From positions 301,396,885 to 301,460,884 of the forward strand of contig NC_057865.1 in NCBI RefSeq assembly GCF_019393635.1: a stretch of DNA of 64,000 bases. The letters run 5' to 3'. Positions 14,801-29,704 of this stretch are shown one piece after another. Position 1 is the stretch's first letter; the number at the start of each line of letters is the position of its first letter. Below the pieces are notes generated by a model. It was not told where the DNA came from and ran no database searches. It worked only from the letters and a program-made list of their open reading frames with translations. This stretch comes from Dromiciops gliroides (taxonomy: Eukaryota > Chordata > Mammalia > Microbiotheria > Microbiotheriidae). Position numbers and translations under genes: made by a program.

Positions 14801-15257
14801 CAATGTTTATTGACTGAGTCCTCCCCATCCTTCTGAAACGGGGCTGGGTGACCCCCTTCATTCTTCCTCACTCTTGACAACTTGAGTCTTTGGGCTGGTG
14901 CAGGAAGGAGGGTGGATTTGACACTGGAACCCCAGGCCCCCATCTCAGTTCTGCTGCCAACCTCCTGTGGGACCCTGGGCCCTTGGTTTCCTAAAATGGG
15001 GGGTGGGGTGGAGACGGTCACCGCTGAGATCCCTGTGCCAGGGGGAGCCCATTCCAGACCCCTCATGCGGCTCCTCAGGTGCATTTCCCCCTGTTTGACT
15101 GGGTGGCACTGAGAGGCTCAGTGTGCCCCACGCTACTCCCCCCCCCCCCCCATGTAGTCACTCGTTCCACGAGCCATCTGTGGCATCCTTTGCTCTCCTT
15201 CTTCTCGTGAACAGAGGCAGTAATGAGACTTCCATTTGAATCATCAGGAAATCATGA
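686..15257 (+). CDS. CELSR1: CELSR1, 3' part: TM3-TM7 and cytoplasmic tail (11 exons)
   Basis: Cadherin EGF LAG seven-pass G-type receptor 1, an adhesion GPCR at the plasma membrane that sets planar cell polarity through homophilic cadherin contacts. Coding exons are 686-860, 2791-2903, 3975-4054, 5094-5220, 6513-6638, 7613-7707, 8474-8577, 10535-10702, 12371-12613, 13606-13870 and 15248-15257. Every junction is AG/GT and all phases agree, giving 501 residues. Exons 1-5 here hold TM3 to TM7; the rest is the acidic, Ser-rich intracellular tail with DSDSDSELSLEE, HSTPK, KLKVETKV and GILKNKVTYPPP, all close to human CELSR1 as I remember it. The tail is specific to CELSR1 rather than CELSR2 or CELSR3. 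The cadherin, EGF, laminin G and GPS parts lie left of the window, so the gene is cut by the window edge and not truncated. Identification is firm; the last mini-exon is inferred. Confidence 0.95.
1190..1330 (+). repeat. MIR, sense
   Basis: ctgagtctgaatcctgtctc, tagccctgtgaccctaagca and ttttgtaaaatgggaac. CELSR1 intron. Confidence 0.75.
2337..2515 (+). repeat. MIR, sense, with 3' end
   Basis: ggctgtgtgagcctggacaa, ctgtaaaatgggatcataac, gttattgtgaggatcaaatg and gcatagtaggtgctctggga. Confidence 0.82.
2791..2903 (+). CDS. CELSR1: CELSR1 exon: end of TM4, extracellular loop 2, TM5
   Basis: Acceptor gatggcccag, donor gtgagt, phase 1 to 0. It encodes LAVGLDPQGYGNPDFCWLS, holding the extracellular-loop-2 Cys, then DTLIWSFAGPIGIVVI of TM5. 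It is near-identical to human CELSR1 as recalled. Confidence 0.95.
2955..3090 (-). repeat. L2 3' end, antisense
   Basis: gcaaacatttaccaagcgcc, tactgtgtgccggcactgct and ccctgccctcaagtagctca. It begins 50 bp after a CELSR1 exon. Confidence 0.75.
3325..3453 (+). repeat. WSINE1-like SINE
   Basis: ggggcagctgggtggtgcgg, gagttcaaatccagcttcag, gtgtgactctgggcaagtca. Its tail has become the (CA)n repeat. Confidence 0.9.
3452..3492. repeat. (CA)n microsatellite
   Basis: About 20 copies of ca directly after the SINE. Confidence 0.95.
3975..4054 (+). CDS. CELSR1: CELSR1 exon: end of TM5 and intracellular loop 3
   Basis: Acceptor ttccccag, donor gtacgt, phase 0 to 2. It encodes LNTVIFVLSARVSC followed by the basic loop RRKHRAYDRTG, matching the human SVLSAKVSCQRKH region. 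Confidence 0.92.
5094..5220 (+). CDS. CELSR1: CELSR1 exon: TM6 and start of TM7
   Basis: Acceptor cccttcacag, donor gtaaga, phase 2 to 0. It encodes SGLRTAFLLLLLISATWLLG (TM6) and FHYLFAVFSCLQ (start of TM7). Confidence 0.95.
6513..6638 (+). CDS. CELSR1: CELSR1 exon: end of TM7 and juxtamembrane tail
   Basis: Acceptor ctctctgcag, donor gtaagg, phase 0 at both ends. It encodes GLAIFIFHCVVNREVQKHLK and then MTTRATLLT. The FHCVVNREV segment is the usual helix-8 boundary of adhesion GPCRs. Confidence 0.94.
7613..7707 (+). CDS. CELSR1: CELSR1 exon: cytoplasmic tail
   Basis: Acceptor cccttctcag, donor gtcagc, phase 0 to 2. It encodes RSLNCNNTYIEEP and LGESTASLDSTIR, the conserved SLNCN and GESTASLDS blocks of CELSR1. 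Confidence 0.93.
7855..8080. repeat. L2 antisense then MIR sense fragments
   Basis: 7,865-7,980: aagcatttattgagcgccag and ggacttacattgtcctgg (L2 antisense). 7,995-8,065: gtgaccctgggcaagtcact and ctctgtaaagtgaaggg (MIR sense). Confidence 0.65.
8474..8577 (+). CDS. CELSR1: CELSR1 exon: cytoplasmic tail
   Basis: Acceptor aatgtcacag, donor gtgaga, phase 2 to 1. It encodes EEGTKKLSVSSGQARGRPEP and an Arg-rich end. It aligns with the human EGIQKLGVSSGLVRG segment and is less conserved than its neighbours. Confidence 0.88.
8731..9055. repeat. (TC)n microsatellite with degenerate TCTC/TGTC tail
   Basis: Pure tc at 8732-8795, then about 250 bp of imperfect tctctgtctc text. CELSR1 intron between tail exons. 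Confidence 0.95.
9070..9660 (+). repeat. L2 LINE fragment, sense
   Basis: gttcagggggctccctgcga with gggataaaatggagattgct, and at the right aaacttcctgagggcaggga. This matches the L2 3' region (ttcagtggctcc..ggataaagt; gagggcaggga). Confidence 0.68.
9690..9960. repeat. Degenerate GAGTGAAT/TGAA-rich repeat
   Basis: Many short gagtgaatg and ggtgagtg words, e.g. gagtgggtgagggagtgaat. A decayed tetranucleotide-type array, with a similar one at 10,310-10,420. Confidence 0.6.
10040..10250. repeat. L2/MIR-type 3' ends in opposite orientations
   Basis: 10,068-10,165: attgtaaactccttgagggc with agggactgtt (sense). 10,166-10,245: aacattgattaagcacgtgc and cagttcctgccctcagggag (antisense). Confidence 0.6.
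10535..10702 (+). CDS. CELSR1: CELSR1 exon: acidic Ser-rich tail
   Basis: Acceptor ggctccacag, donor gtacag, phase 1 at both ends. It encodes NDSDSDSELSLEEHSSSYAS, SSDSEEDGMDEE and GPVHSTPK. The acidic stretch has many potential casein-kinase-2-type sites (inference). Confidence 0.94.
10830..10985 (-). repeat. MIR, antisense
   Basis: ccattttacagatgaggaca, aaggttcagagaggggatat and ctaggccaaggccaccc. Confidence 0.7.
11785..11945 (-). repeat. MIR, antisense
   Basis: ttttacagagggggaaactg, agactcagaaacgtgacgtg and atttgcccaaggtcacatag. Confidence 0.7.
12371..12613 (+). CDS. CELSR1: CELSR1 exon: cytoplasmic tail
   Basis: Acceptor gggcccccag, donor gtaata, phase 1 at both ends. It encodes KPKLKVETKVNVELH and a polar, disordered-looking end finishing in TEQRK, as in human (PPEQRK). 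Confidence 0.92.
12785..12960 (-). repeat. L2 3' end, antisense
   Basis: aatgaatgaatgaacattta, ctgagctcctgccatgctcc, gggataagcgctgggaacac and tccctgtcctcctgagcttc. Confidence 0.78.
13606..13870 (+). CDS. CELSR1: CELSR1 exon: penultimate, cytoplasmic tail
   Basis: Acceptor catcacag, phase 1. It encodes GILKNKVTYPPPLSE, LREKLADYSQT and MNVRTGTVHADKSDSE. The donor is gtaagc after 13870, inside the last Glu codon. If that intron were retained, the next codon would be TAA at 13872-13874, giving almost the same C-terminus. Confidence 0.9.
15248..15257 (+). CDS. CELSR1: CELSR1 last coding bit (E-K-S-stop), start of terminal exon
   Basis: Acceptor ttgaatcatcag, then g-aaa-tca-tga. Joined to 13870 this gives SDSE-K-S-stop. 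Human CELSR1 ends SDSEKP as I recall, with the final residues also in the last exon. The ten-base coding part is inferred from phase and this similarity. Confidence 0.6.
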
Positions 15258-16950
15258 CGCTCCTTGGGCCCCAGGACCCGCTTTCCCACAGCCCCGTGTG
15301 GAGCGCCAACCTCAAGAGCTGGTTACGGGGGGCGGGGCAGTACCTCATCTCTTCTGTGCAGTTTACATTTCATGAAGATCTGGGTCAGCTTCGGACATTA
15401 AGTGCCTGTCGGAACATCCAAAGCGTGCCAAAGCCTTTGGGGAAGTGAGCCGTGGGCTCCCCAGGCCACACTGCCACGGCCTGGCCCCAGAGAGAGGAGA
15501 CAGTGGGGGACGGAGCCAGCCTTGAGCCTCAGCTCCGGGCCTGGGCTCGAGACCCCCAGGCAGTGCCTTCCAGGGTCCCTCCCCAACCAGCAGCATCAGC
15601 CACCCGCCCGCCCACAAACAAACTTTTATATAAAGAAGTGTAGATAGTTTTCTATGTTTTGTATGGTGATTCTGAAAGGAAGAAAAAAACCCTGTGTATA
15701 TTTTGCATTTTTACTGATTTTGTGGCTACCTGGAGATTGCTAGGGGGAAAAAACCTCGATATTTTTATATTAGAAAAACCAATGGACAGTTGTACCTGAG
15801 TTTGGCGGGGGTAAAGATGACTGATTGACACTGCAGGCCCAAGGGCCATAGGCTGCTTCTCCCTCCACCGCCGAGCAGGGGGCTGGAGATACCCCTTGTT
15901 GCCGCCGGCGCTCTCCTTTCAAATGTCCTTGAGGCCGAGTGGGGCCCAAGAGAAGCATCAGCTGGGACCCTTGGAGCCCATGGACGCTCGTGTCGTGGCC
16001 AGCATGGTGCTGGGCCGGCCGTGTGATGGGCAGTCGTGGACTTAGCAGGTCCTCAGCCAGGTGAGGCACCAGGACCCACCAGGACCAAGGAAGAACGAGG
16101 CGGGTCGGGCCAAGGGAGAGGTTTTCTTTGGGGTTTGTTGTTTTGGGGGGTTTCTGGTTCTCGGTGGGAGCAGGAAGGCCCTTCTGGCCATGTTTCCCAG
16201 GTCCTTAGGAGCCTTAGACGTGGGGAAATTAGAAATGGTTCCCGACCCCCTTCACTCCCTTTCCTCCCAAGCGTTTGGCCTATTCCTCGGCTTAGTCCTA
16301 GAAGCCCCTTTGTGAGAAGGGCTGGGCCCGGTCACACTCCCAGCTGGCCCCACACTCCCTAGGCCAGATGTCCATCTGGTCTCACCACCTGCGGGGTGGG
16401 GACAGCTGGCTGCGGCTCCCAGGAGGAGGCCCTATGTCAGAGACCACCAGGTAAAAAGAAAGCTCTGTTGGACAGCGACCCAGCTTTGGGACTACCGAAG
16501 GAGCGTGGGGGAAGGGACAACGCTGAGCACTGCAGAGCACGCTCTTAGGGCCTGAATGTGTGTAAGGACAACGTCCCCCTGCCCCCCCAATTCCACCTGT
16601 ACTGAGGGCGGGGTGGGGGGGAACAGTGGCACAGCCAGCCAAGCCATGGGACATGTTGGGATGGAAGCCGACTTTGGACGTGTCTGTGACTCGTCCCCAA
16701 CCTTGGCAAGAGCTTGGGGACTTCAGCCAGTTTGCCCCCCCCCCCCCAGTCGAAGTCAATCACATGGTCACTTCTATTGGGAGAATGTCAGCTTTGTAAA
16801 TGACAAAAATGAAAACCTATTTTTCTGACCACATTTTCCAAGATAAAACACTGGAGGTTTTTGTTTGAAAACAAATGAATATTTATTAATGCTCAGAACA
16901 CTGGAATGACAGCATGACTGAGGATCCAATAAATTAAGAGGTTTTTGAAC
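15258..16950 (+). other. CELSR1: CELSR1 3' UTR
   Basis: Non-coding terminal exon sequence after the inferred stop. The part around 15,610-15,790 is AT-rich and unlike the surrounding GC-rich DNA, as is the last part from about 16,780. No repeat is obvious. It ends after an AATAAA at 16928-16933. The exact cleavage point is not visible. Confidence 0.65.
16928..16933 (+). terminator. Poly(A) signal AATAAA, probable CELSR1 3' end
   Basis: Canonical hexamer on the + strand in an AT-rich stretch, about 1.7 kb into the last exon. It is followed by a GT-containing stretch. Confidence 0.6.
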
Positions 16951-18060
16951 GTGATTTGGGCTCCCTCCCTGCCCCCATCCCACCTCCCGCCTCTGTGGCG
17001 CACACACACATCACTCACCTCCTACGACACTGGGATGGCGTCTGGGGAGGGGGGGCTCACAAGATGCATCCCTCAAGCCCATAGGGTGGGGTGAGTGACA
17101 GTAGCCCTGAGGAGGCCCCCCTGGGGGAGGGAGTTCACTCTGGACCCTGGAGCTCCCAGAGGGTAGAGACTCCGCCATTTTGGCCTCTGGCATCCTCAGG
17201 GTCCAGTGCTAATTAACCAGACAGAAAAATTTGTGTGAGCTGTGGTTGTCAGCTCTGAGGAGCCTGGGCCCTCCCTCACCTGGGCCACTGCTACTCAAGC
17301 CTACTTCCTGGTTCCCAGCAGGGCTGAAAACCCCAAGTTCTGCCTCAGCACCGGCAGAGACCCCTGTAGTCGCCCCCTGCCAAGGGCTCAGCCCTTTAGC
17401 CAGATGGTGAGCTTAATTCAGAGGACACTGGCGCTGCAGCTGATTCAGAGGCTCTGGGGTGGGGGGTCTCTCTCTCTGGTGAGGCCTTCCTGGGACTGGA
17501 TCTGTCAGGGTGACTATGGGGTGAACTCCCTCCTTCCGACTTCTAAGCTGTCTTTGGTTGGAAAATGATCTCAGGGCGTTCTTTTGTGGATTTTGCTGCT
17601 CCCAGAATTGTCCTATGGCGTTATTTGGAGGTTTTTTTGGAGCGATTGTGTCATGAGTTCCAAGAGCTTACTCTTACTTATTATTTCTAGAGGATGAAGT
17701 AGGGAAATGGCTGAACTGCTCAGTGGTTAGTAGACTGGACCTGGAGTCAAGAACACCTGGGTTCAAATCCAGCCTTAGACATACTAGCTGGGTGACCCTG
17801 AATAAGTCACTTAACCCCATTTGGCTCAGTTTCCTCATCTGTAAAATGGGCTGGAGACCACTCCCAAATGAGGTCACCAGAAGTTGGATACGCCTGAACA
17901 GGATGAGACAGATGAGTGGGCAGCGGGAGCCTGCCCAGAGGGGAAGGTCAGGTTGGGCTCCTGCTCTGGTCAAGGGTCCAGTCACGGCCAGGCAGCCCAG
18001 AGCAGAGGTTGCTCCTCTGAAGAGACAGCCCAGACTAGGAGGGGCAGGAAAGGAAAAGCC
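16951..18060. other. CELSR1-TRMU convergent spacer
   Basis: About 1.1 kb between the two probable 3' ends. It is GC-rich unique sequence apart from the SINE at 17,705-17,900. I see no gene in it. Confidence 0.6.
17705..17900 (+). repeat. tRNA-derived SINE with MIR-like tail
   Basis: Head with tgctcagtggttagtaga and gggttcaaatcc (A- and B-box positions), core with gtgaccctgaataagtcac, then ctcatctgtaaaatgggct and a tail reading ggtcaccagaagttggatac. This longer SINE type, ending in an 'aatggggtcac..agagtc' tail, is common in marsupials. It differs from the WSINE1-like copies elsewhere in the window. Confidence 0.75.
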
Positions 18061-18087
18061 AGGAACCAGCCCCATCCAGGCACAACT

Positions 18088-18093
18088 TTTATT
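18088..18093 (-). terminator. Poly(A) signal, probable TRMU 3' end
   Basis: TTTATT on the + strand, hence AATAAA on the minus strand, about 290 bp downstream of the TRMU stop. It gives a short 3' UTR ending near 18,070. Confidence 0.6.
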
Positions 18094-18381
18094 CATGCTC
18101 CACCCGGTGTTGACAGAGACAGGACCACCCCTCCCCCACCGGGCCCTTCACACCAACAGAGCCAGGAGTGAGCTGGGCACTCAGGGCGGGCGGGGGTCCA
18201 TCGGCCACCAGCACAGACTGCAACCATCTCCACAGCAGGGAGCCTCTGGTCACTCCGCCTGCTTCATCCCTGGCTGTGATGACTGGGAGCCCCCTGGGAG
18301 GGCCTCAGAAGGGGGATGCCAGCGTGGTGAGCACACAGGGCTCCCCTGGATCGGTCCTTGCTGCTTCCCCACCTCGTACAC

Positions 18382-26357
<7,976 letters not shown>

Positions 26358-26560
26358 GCCACCAGCCGGAAGTGCGGCCGCCGTTCCGCCGGAAGTACCG
26401 CCCCGAACTCTCTGGGCCGGAAGGGCCGCCTCTTAGGCCTGGGGGGGGAGGGGCGGGGCCTCAGGGAGGAAGGGGCTGAGTGTGGGCGGGTCTGGGGCGG
26501 TCTTGGAAGGCTGAGGACCACGTGGGGGCGAGGCCTCTCAGCACTTCCCTGACTCCTCCC
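26358..26560 (-). promoter_or_regulatory. TRMU CpG-island promoter with tandem ETS motifs
   Basis: CpG-rich DNA directly upstream of the TRMU ATG. CCGGAAGT is present at 26366-26373 and again at 26389-26396, with a related CCGGAAGG at 26417-26424. This is the ETS/GABP (NRF-2) core often found at genes for mitochondrial proteins. The closeness to the ATG implies a very short 5' UTR. No TATA box is visible. Factor binding is inference. Confidence 0.65.
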
Positions 26561-26979
26561 ACTTTCCAACCTTCTGTTGTCTCCGCCCATGGGGGGGATG
26601 TGGGGAAGGGAGGAGGAAGAGTCGAGGGGGAGGGGAGAAGGGAAGGGGAAGGAGGCAGGGGGGCGGGGACTGAGTCTTTTCCAACCCTTTGCACAATTCC
26701 CTGCGCACAGTAAGTGCTTAATAACCGCTTCCTGGCTTGATTGGATGGAGACCCCTGGGGCTGGGCGGCTGGGCGGAGCTGCTCTAGCTGGGGACAGGCC
26801 TGTAATGGAAGGCGGCCAGGCTGTGGGATTCCGGGGACCTGGGTTCGGATCCCGCCGCTGACACTGCCTGTGGAACCGTCCCGCCCATGGACAAGGACTG
26901 AGCCTGCACCGGCTTTGCTGGGTCCCTGGTTCTGGGAAGCAACGAGTCCGTCCTGAGCGTCGGAGCTGGCCCAAGCGGG

Positions 26980-27545
26980 TGGGGAGCTACCCATCCCCGG
27001 AGGGCTCCAAGCAGAGGCTTTCTATTTTTTTTTTTCTTTGCAACGAACATTTATTTTATTTTTTCCAGTTACACATAAGGGGAGTTTTCAACACTGATTT
27101 TCATAAGATTGAGAGTTCCAAGGTTTTCTCCCTCCCTCCTCCACAAGACAGCAACCAGGTTATATATGTACAATCCACAAGTGCTCAGTTCTTTCTATGG
27201 GGGTGGATAGTAAGCTTCCTCATTAGTCCCTTGGGATTGTCTTGGATCATTGTATCACCGAGAGTAGTAAAGTCATTCACAATTGCTCATGCAACAATCC
27301 TGCTGTCACTGTGCACACTGTCCTCCCAGCTCTGCTCACTTCACTAGACATCAGTTCATGAGTCTCTCCAGGTTTCTCTGGGATCATCTTGCTTGTCATT
27401 TCCTATGGCACAAGACCATTCCACCACAAGCATGGACCACAGCTTCTTCCGTCATTCCTCAATGGATGGACATTCCCTTGACTCCCAATTCTTAGCCTCC
27501 ACAAAGAGTTGCTATAAATATTCAGCCTGGGCAAAGGCACCAGGA
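26980..27545 (-). repeat. L1 3'-end fragment, antisense
   Basis: Reads as the reverse of the marsupial L1 3' end: ttattttttccagttacaca, gtacaatccacaagtgctca, gcttcctcattagtcccttg and caatggatggacattccctt. The T-run at its left is the L1 poly(A). It shares most of its sequence with 56,885-57,325 and, inverted, with 28,905, 40,110 and 46,080. Confidence 0.8.
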
Positions 27546-27848
27546 TTGGGAGACAACAGGAATGCCCTTTCTGCCAGGGAACTCAACTGGCAAGTTAGAT
27601 AAAGCAGAGATGAGTCCTCCCCAAGGCCTGGCCTTCCACCCATGGGCAGAATTCTGCCCTACCTCCCAAAGGCCATAAACTTAGAAGGGGAAGGGTACTG
27701 CCCACAGGTCCCCATGCACCTCCTTTTGCAGATTGGAGAAGGCCCGCCACCCAAAGTCCCAGGTGTGAGTCACTCCTCAGACATTGCTCCCCAGGGGATA
27801 ACCTTGGGCAAATGTCCCCTCCTGTCAAACTAGCAAAAGAAAGGGGGA

Positions 27849-27990
27849 GGGGGCAGCTAAGTGGCGCAGTGGATAAAGCACCGGCCCTGAATTCAGGAGG
27901 ACCTGAGTTCAAATGCGGCCTCAGACACTTGACACTTACTAGCTGTGTGACCTTGGGCAAGTCACTTAACCTTCACTGCAAAAAAAAAAA
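27849..27990 (+). repeat. WSINE1-like tRNA-derived SINE
   Basis: Starts gggggcagctaagtggcgca and has an A-box region (tggcgcagtggataaagca), a B-box region (gagttcaaatgcgg) and tgtgtgaccttgggcaagtc. It ends in an A-rich tail. It lies between TRMU and GTSE1. Confidence 0.85.
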
Positions 27991-28900
27991 TTAAAATAAA
28001 ATAAAAGGGAAGGGGAGCAGTTGTTATCCTGAAGGGACCCCCGCTTCCATCTTGGGCTTGCAGTGATGTGGATGGCACGGGGGTGAGTGGCCTGCCATCT
28101 CTGCTTCTATCCTCGGTGCTCTTTGGGCTCTCTCATGTCTGACAAGTGATGGAGGAGCTGCGTCTCAGGAAGGCCACAGGAGCACCCCGTGGAGGGCAAG
28201 AGGGTGGGGAAGTGCGCCCTCCGTGCTGCCGAGTGGGTCAGGAGTGAATGGGTAGAACCGCCCAGAGGACTGTGGGGTTAGAGGGAGAATGGTCTTCTCC
28301 CCTTCTCCCTGTGGGCTGGGAGGCGAGAGGCAAACATTGGGATTTGCTCAAAGAGGATTTCAGTGAAAACGAGGGCGGCCTCCAGCGGGTGGGCTGGACA
28401 CCAGCAACCCCTTCCTGTGAGCCTGAACACGGCAGGGAGATGGCCCATGTGGGCCTGCACGGGGAGAGCCGACAAAGTGAAGGAAGACAGGCACTGGGCT
28501 GCCGGATGGCCGGACAGATGGATGGGCAGCTCTCCCGGGGGCACACAGGGTAGGCCGAGGATGGTGCTGCCAGAGGAGGCCCCCGCGCAGGCCAAAGCCG
28601 GGCTGTAGAACAGGCTCCCTGGGGCTGGGGCTGAGGAACAGGGCTTCCTGTCCTTACCATGTGCCTTTCACTCTTGCTCCAAAGGCGTCATCCTGGTCTC
28701 TCCAAATATCCTGACGGAATGGCGTCTGCCCCCGATGAGCAGACTCCGGCCTCCACAAGAGGGGAGGCCTGCCTCTGGAGCTGCCCCCGGCAGTGCCCGG
28801 CCCTTCCTGACCCCAAAGCTGGCCACTGCATCAGGGCCTGCGGCCTCTGAACTCGCTCAGACACCCTGCTGGGAGAGGCCGGGTCTCCACTCAGGCTGCC
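27991..28900. other. TRMU-GTSE1 intergenic unique sequence
   Basis: GC-rich single-copy sequence between the two minus-strand genes. I see no exon, RNA gene or clear repeat in it. Confidence 0.5.
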
Positions 28901-28904
28901 TGTG

Positions 28905-29400
28905 GGTGTAGGTGAAAGTGGCCTCGTCCCAGATTTCAGAGAAACCTGGAAGGACTTGCATGAACTGATGATGAGAGGAGCAGAACCAGGAGAACACTGT
29001 ACACAGCATCAACAACATTGTGTGTTGATCAGCTGTGACAGATTTGATCCTTCTCAGCAATACAATGGCCCAAGAGAGTTCCAAAGGACCCATGATGGAA
29101 AATGTCTCCACATCCAGAAAGAAAAGAACTGTGGAATCCGGATACAGATTGAACTATTTCTATTGTTGTTGTTGTCTTGAGGTTTTTCCTTTGTGCTCTG
29201 ATTCTTCTCTCATTACATGACTAATGCAGAAATACGTTTAATGTGAGTGTACATATATAACCTATATCAGATTACTTGCTGTTTTGGGGAGAGGAGAGGG
29301 AAGAAGAAAATTTGAAACAAGAAATCTTACAAAAACAAACATTGAAAACTATCTCTACGTGTAACTGGAAAACAAATATTTATATTAAAAAAATGTGTCA
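28905..29400 (+). repeat. L1 3'-end fragment, sense
   Basis: tttcagagaaacctggaagg, agcagaaccaggagaacact, caacattgtgtgttgatcag, gatggaaaatgtctccacat and an A-rich end. This is the marsupial L1 3' terminus. It ends just before the GTSE1 3' UTR. Confidence 0.8.
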
Positions 29401-29463
29401 AAAAAAACCAACAGTGGCCTCGTCCATTGGGTAATCAGGAAAGAGAAGCCAGGTTCACAGCAT

Positions 29464-29469
29464 TTTATT
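29464..29469 (-). terminator. Poly(A) signal, probable GTSE1 3' end
   Basis: TTTATT on the + strand (AATAAA on the minus strand), about 150 bp past the GTSE1 stop. It lies between that stop and the L1 fragment. Confidence 0.55.
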
Positions 29470-29620
29470 TAATCTGTTGGACTTTTTAAACAAACGATAA
29501 AAATAGACATTAAACAACAACCGGATTCCCAGATCTGCCCCAATAAATTGCACATTTTTGTTCACTGGTGAGATGCCAGGCCGCCCTCCCAGGCCCCAGG
29601 CTCGGGCCTGCTGGGCCCTC

Positions 29621-29704
29621 CTAGAACTTGAGGAGTGGAGAGCTCAGGTTTTCTTTGTCCTCCAGGGGACTCAGGCTGATGAGTGGAGAGCTCAGGTCGA
29701 TCAG
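29621..29704 (-). CDS. GTSE1: GTSE1 exon 12: C-terminus and stop
   Basis: Residues 661-687: LIDLSSPLISLSPLEDKEN, then LSSPLLKF and stop TAG at 29623-29621. Human ends LIQLSPEADKENVDSPLLKF. Confidence 0.95.
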   Translation of the reverse strand: MIDLSSPLISLSPLEDKENLSSPLLKF

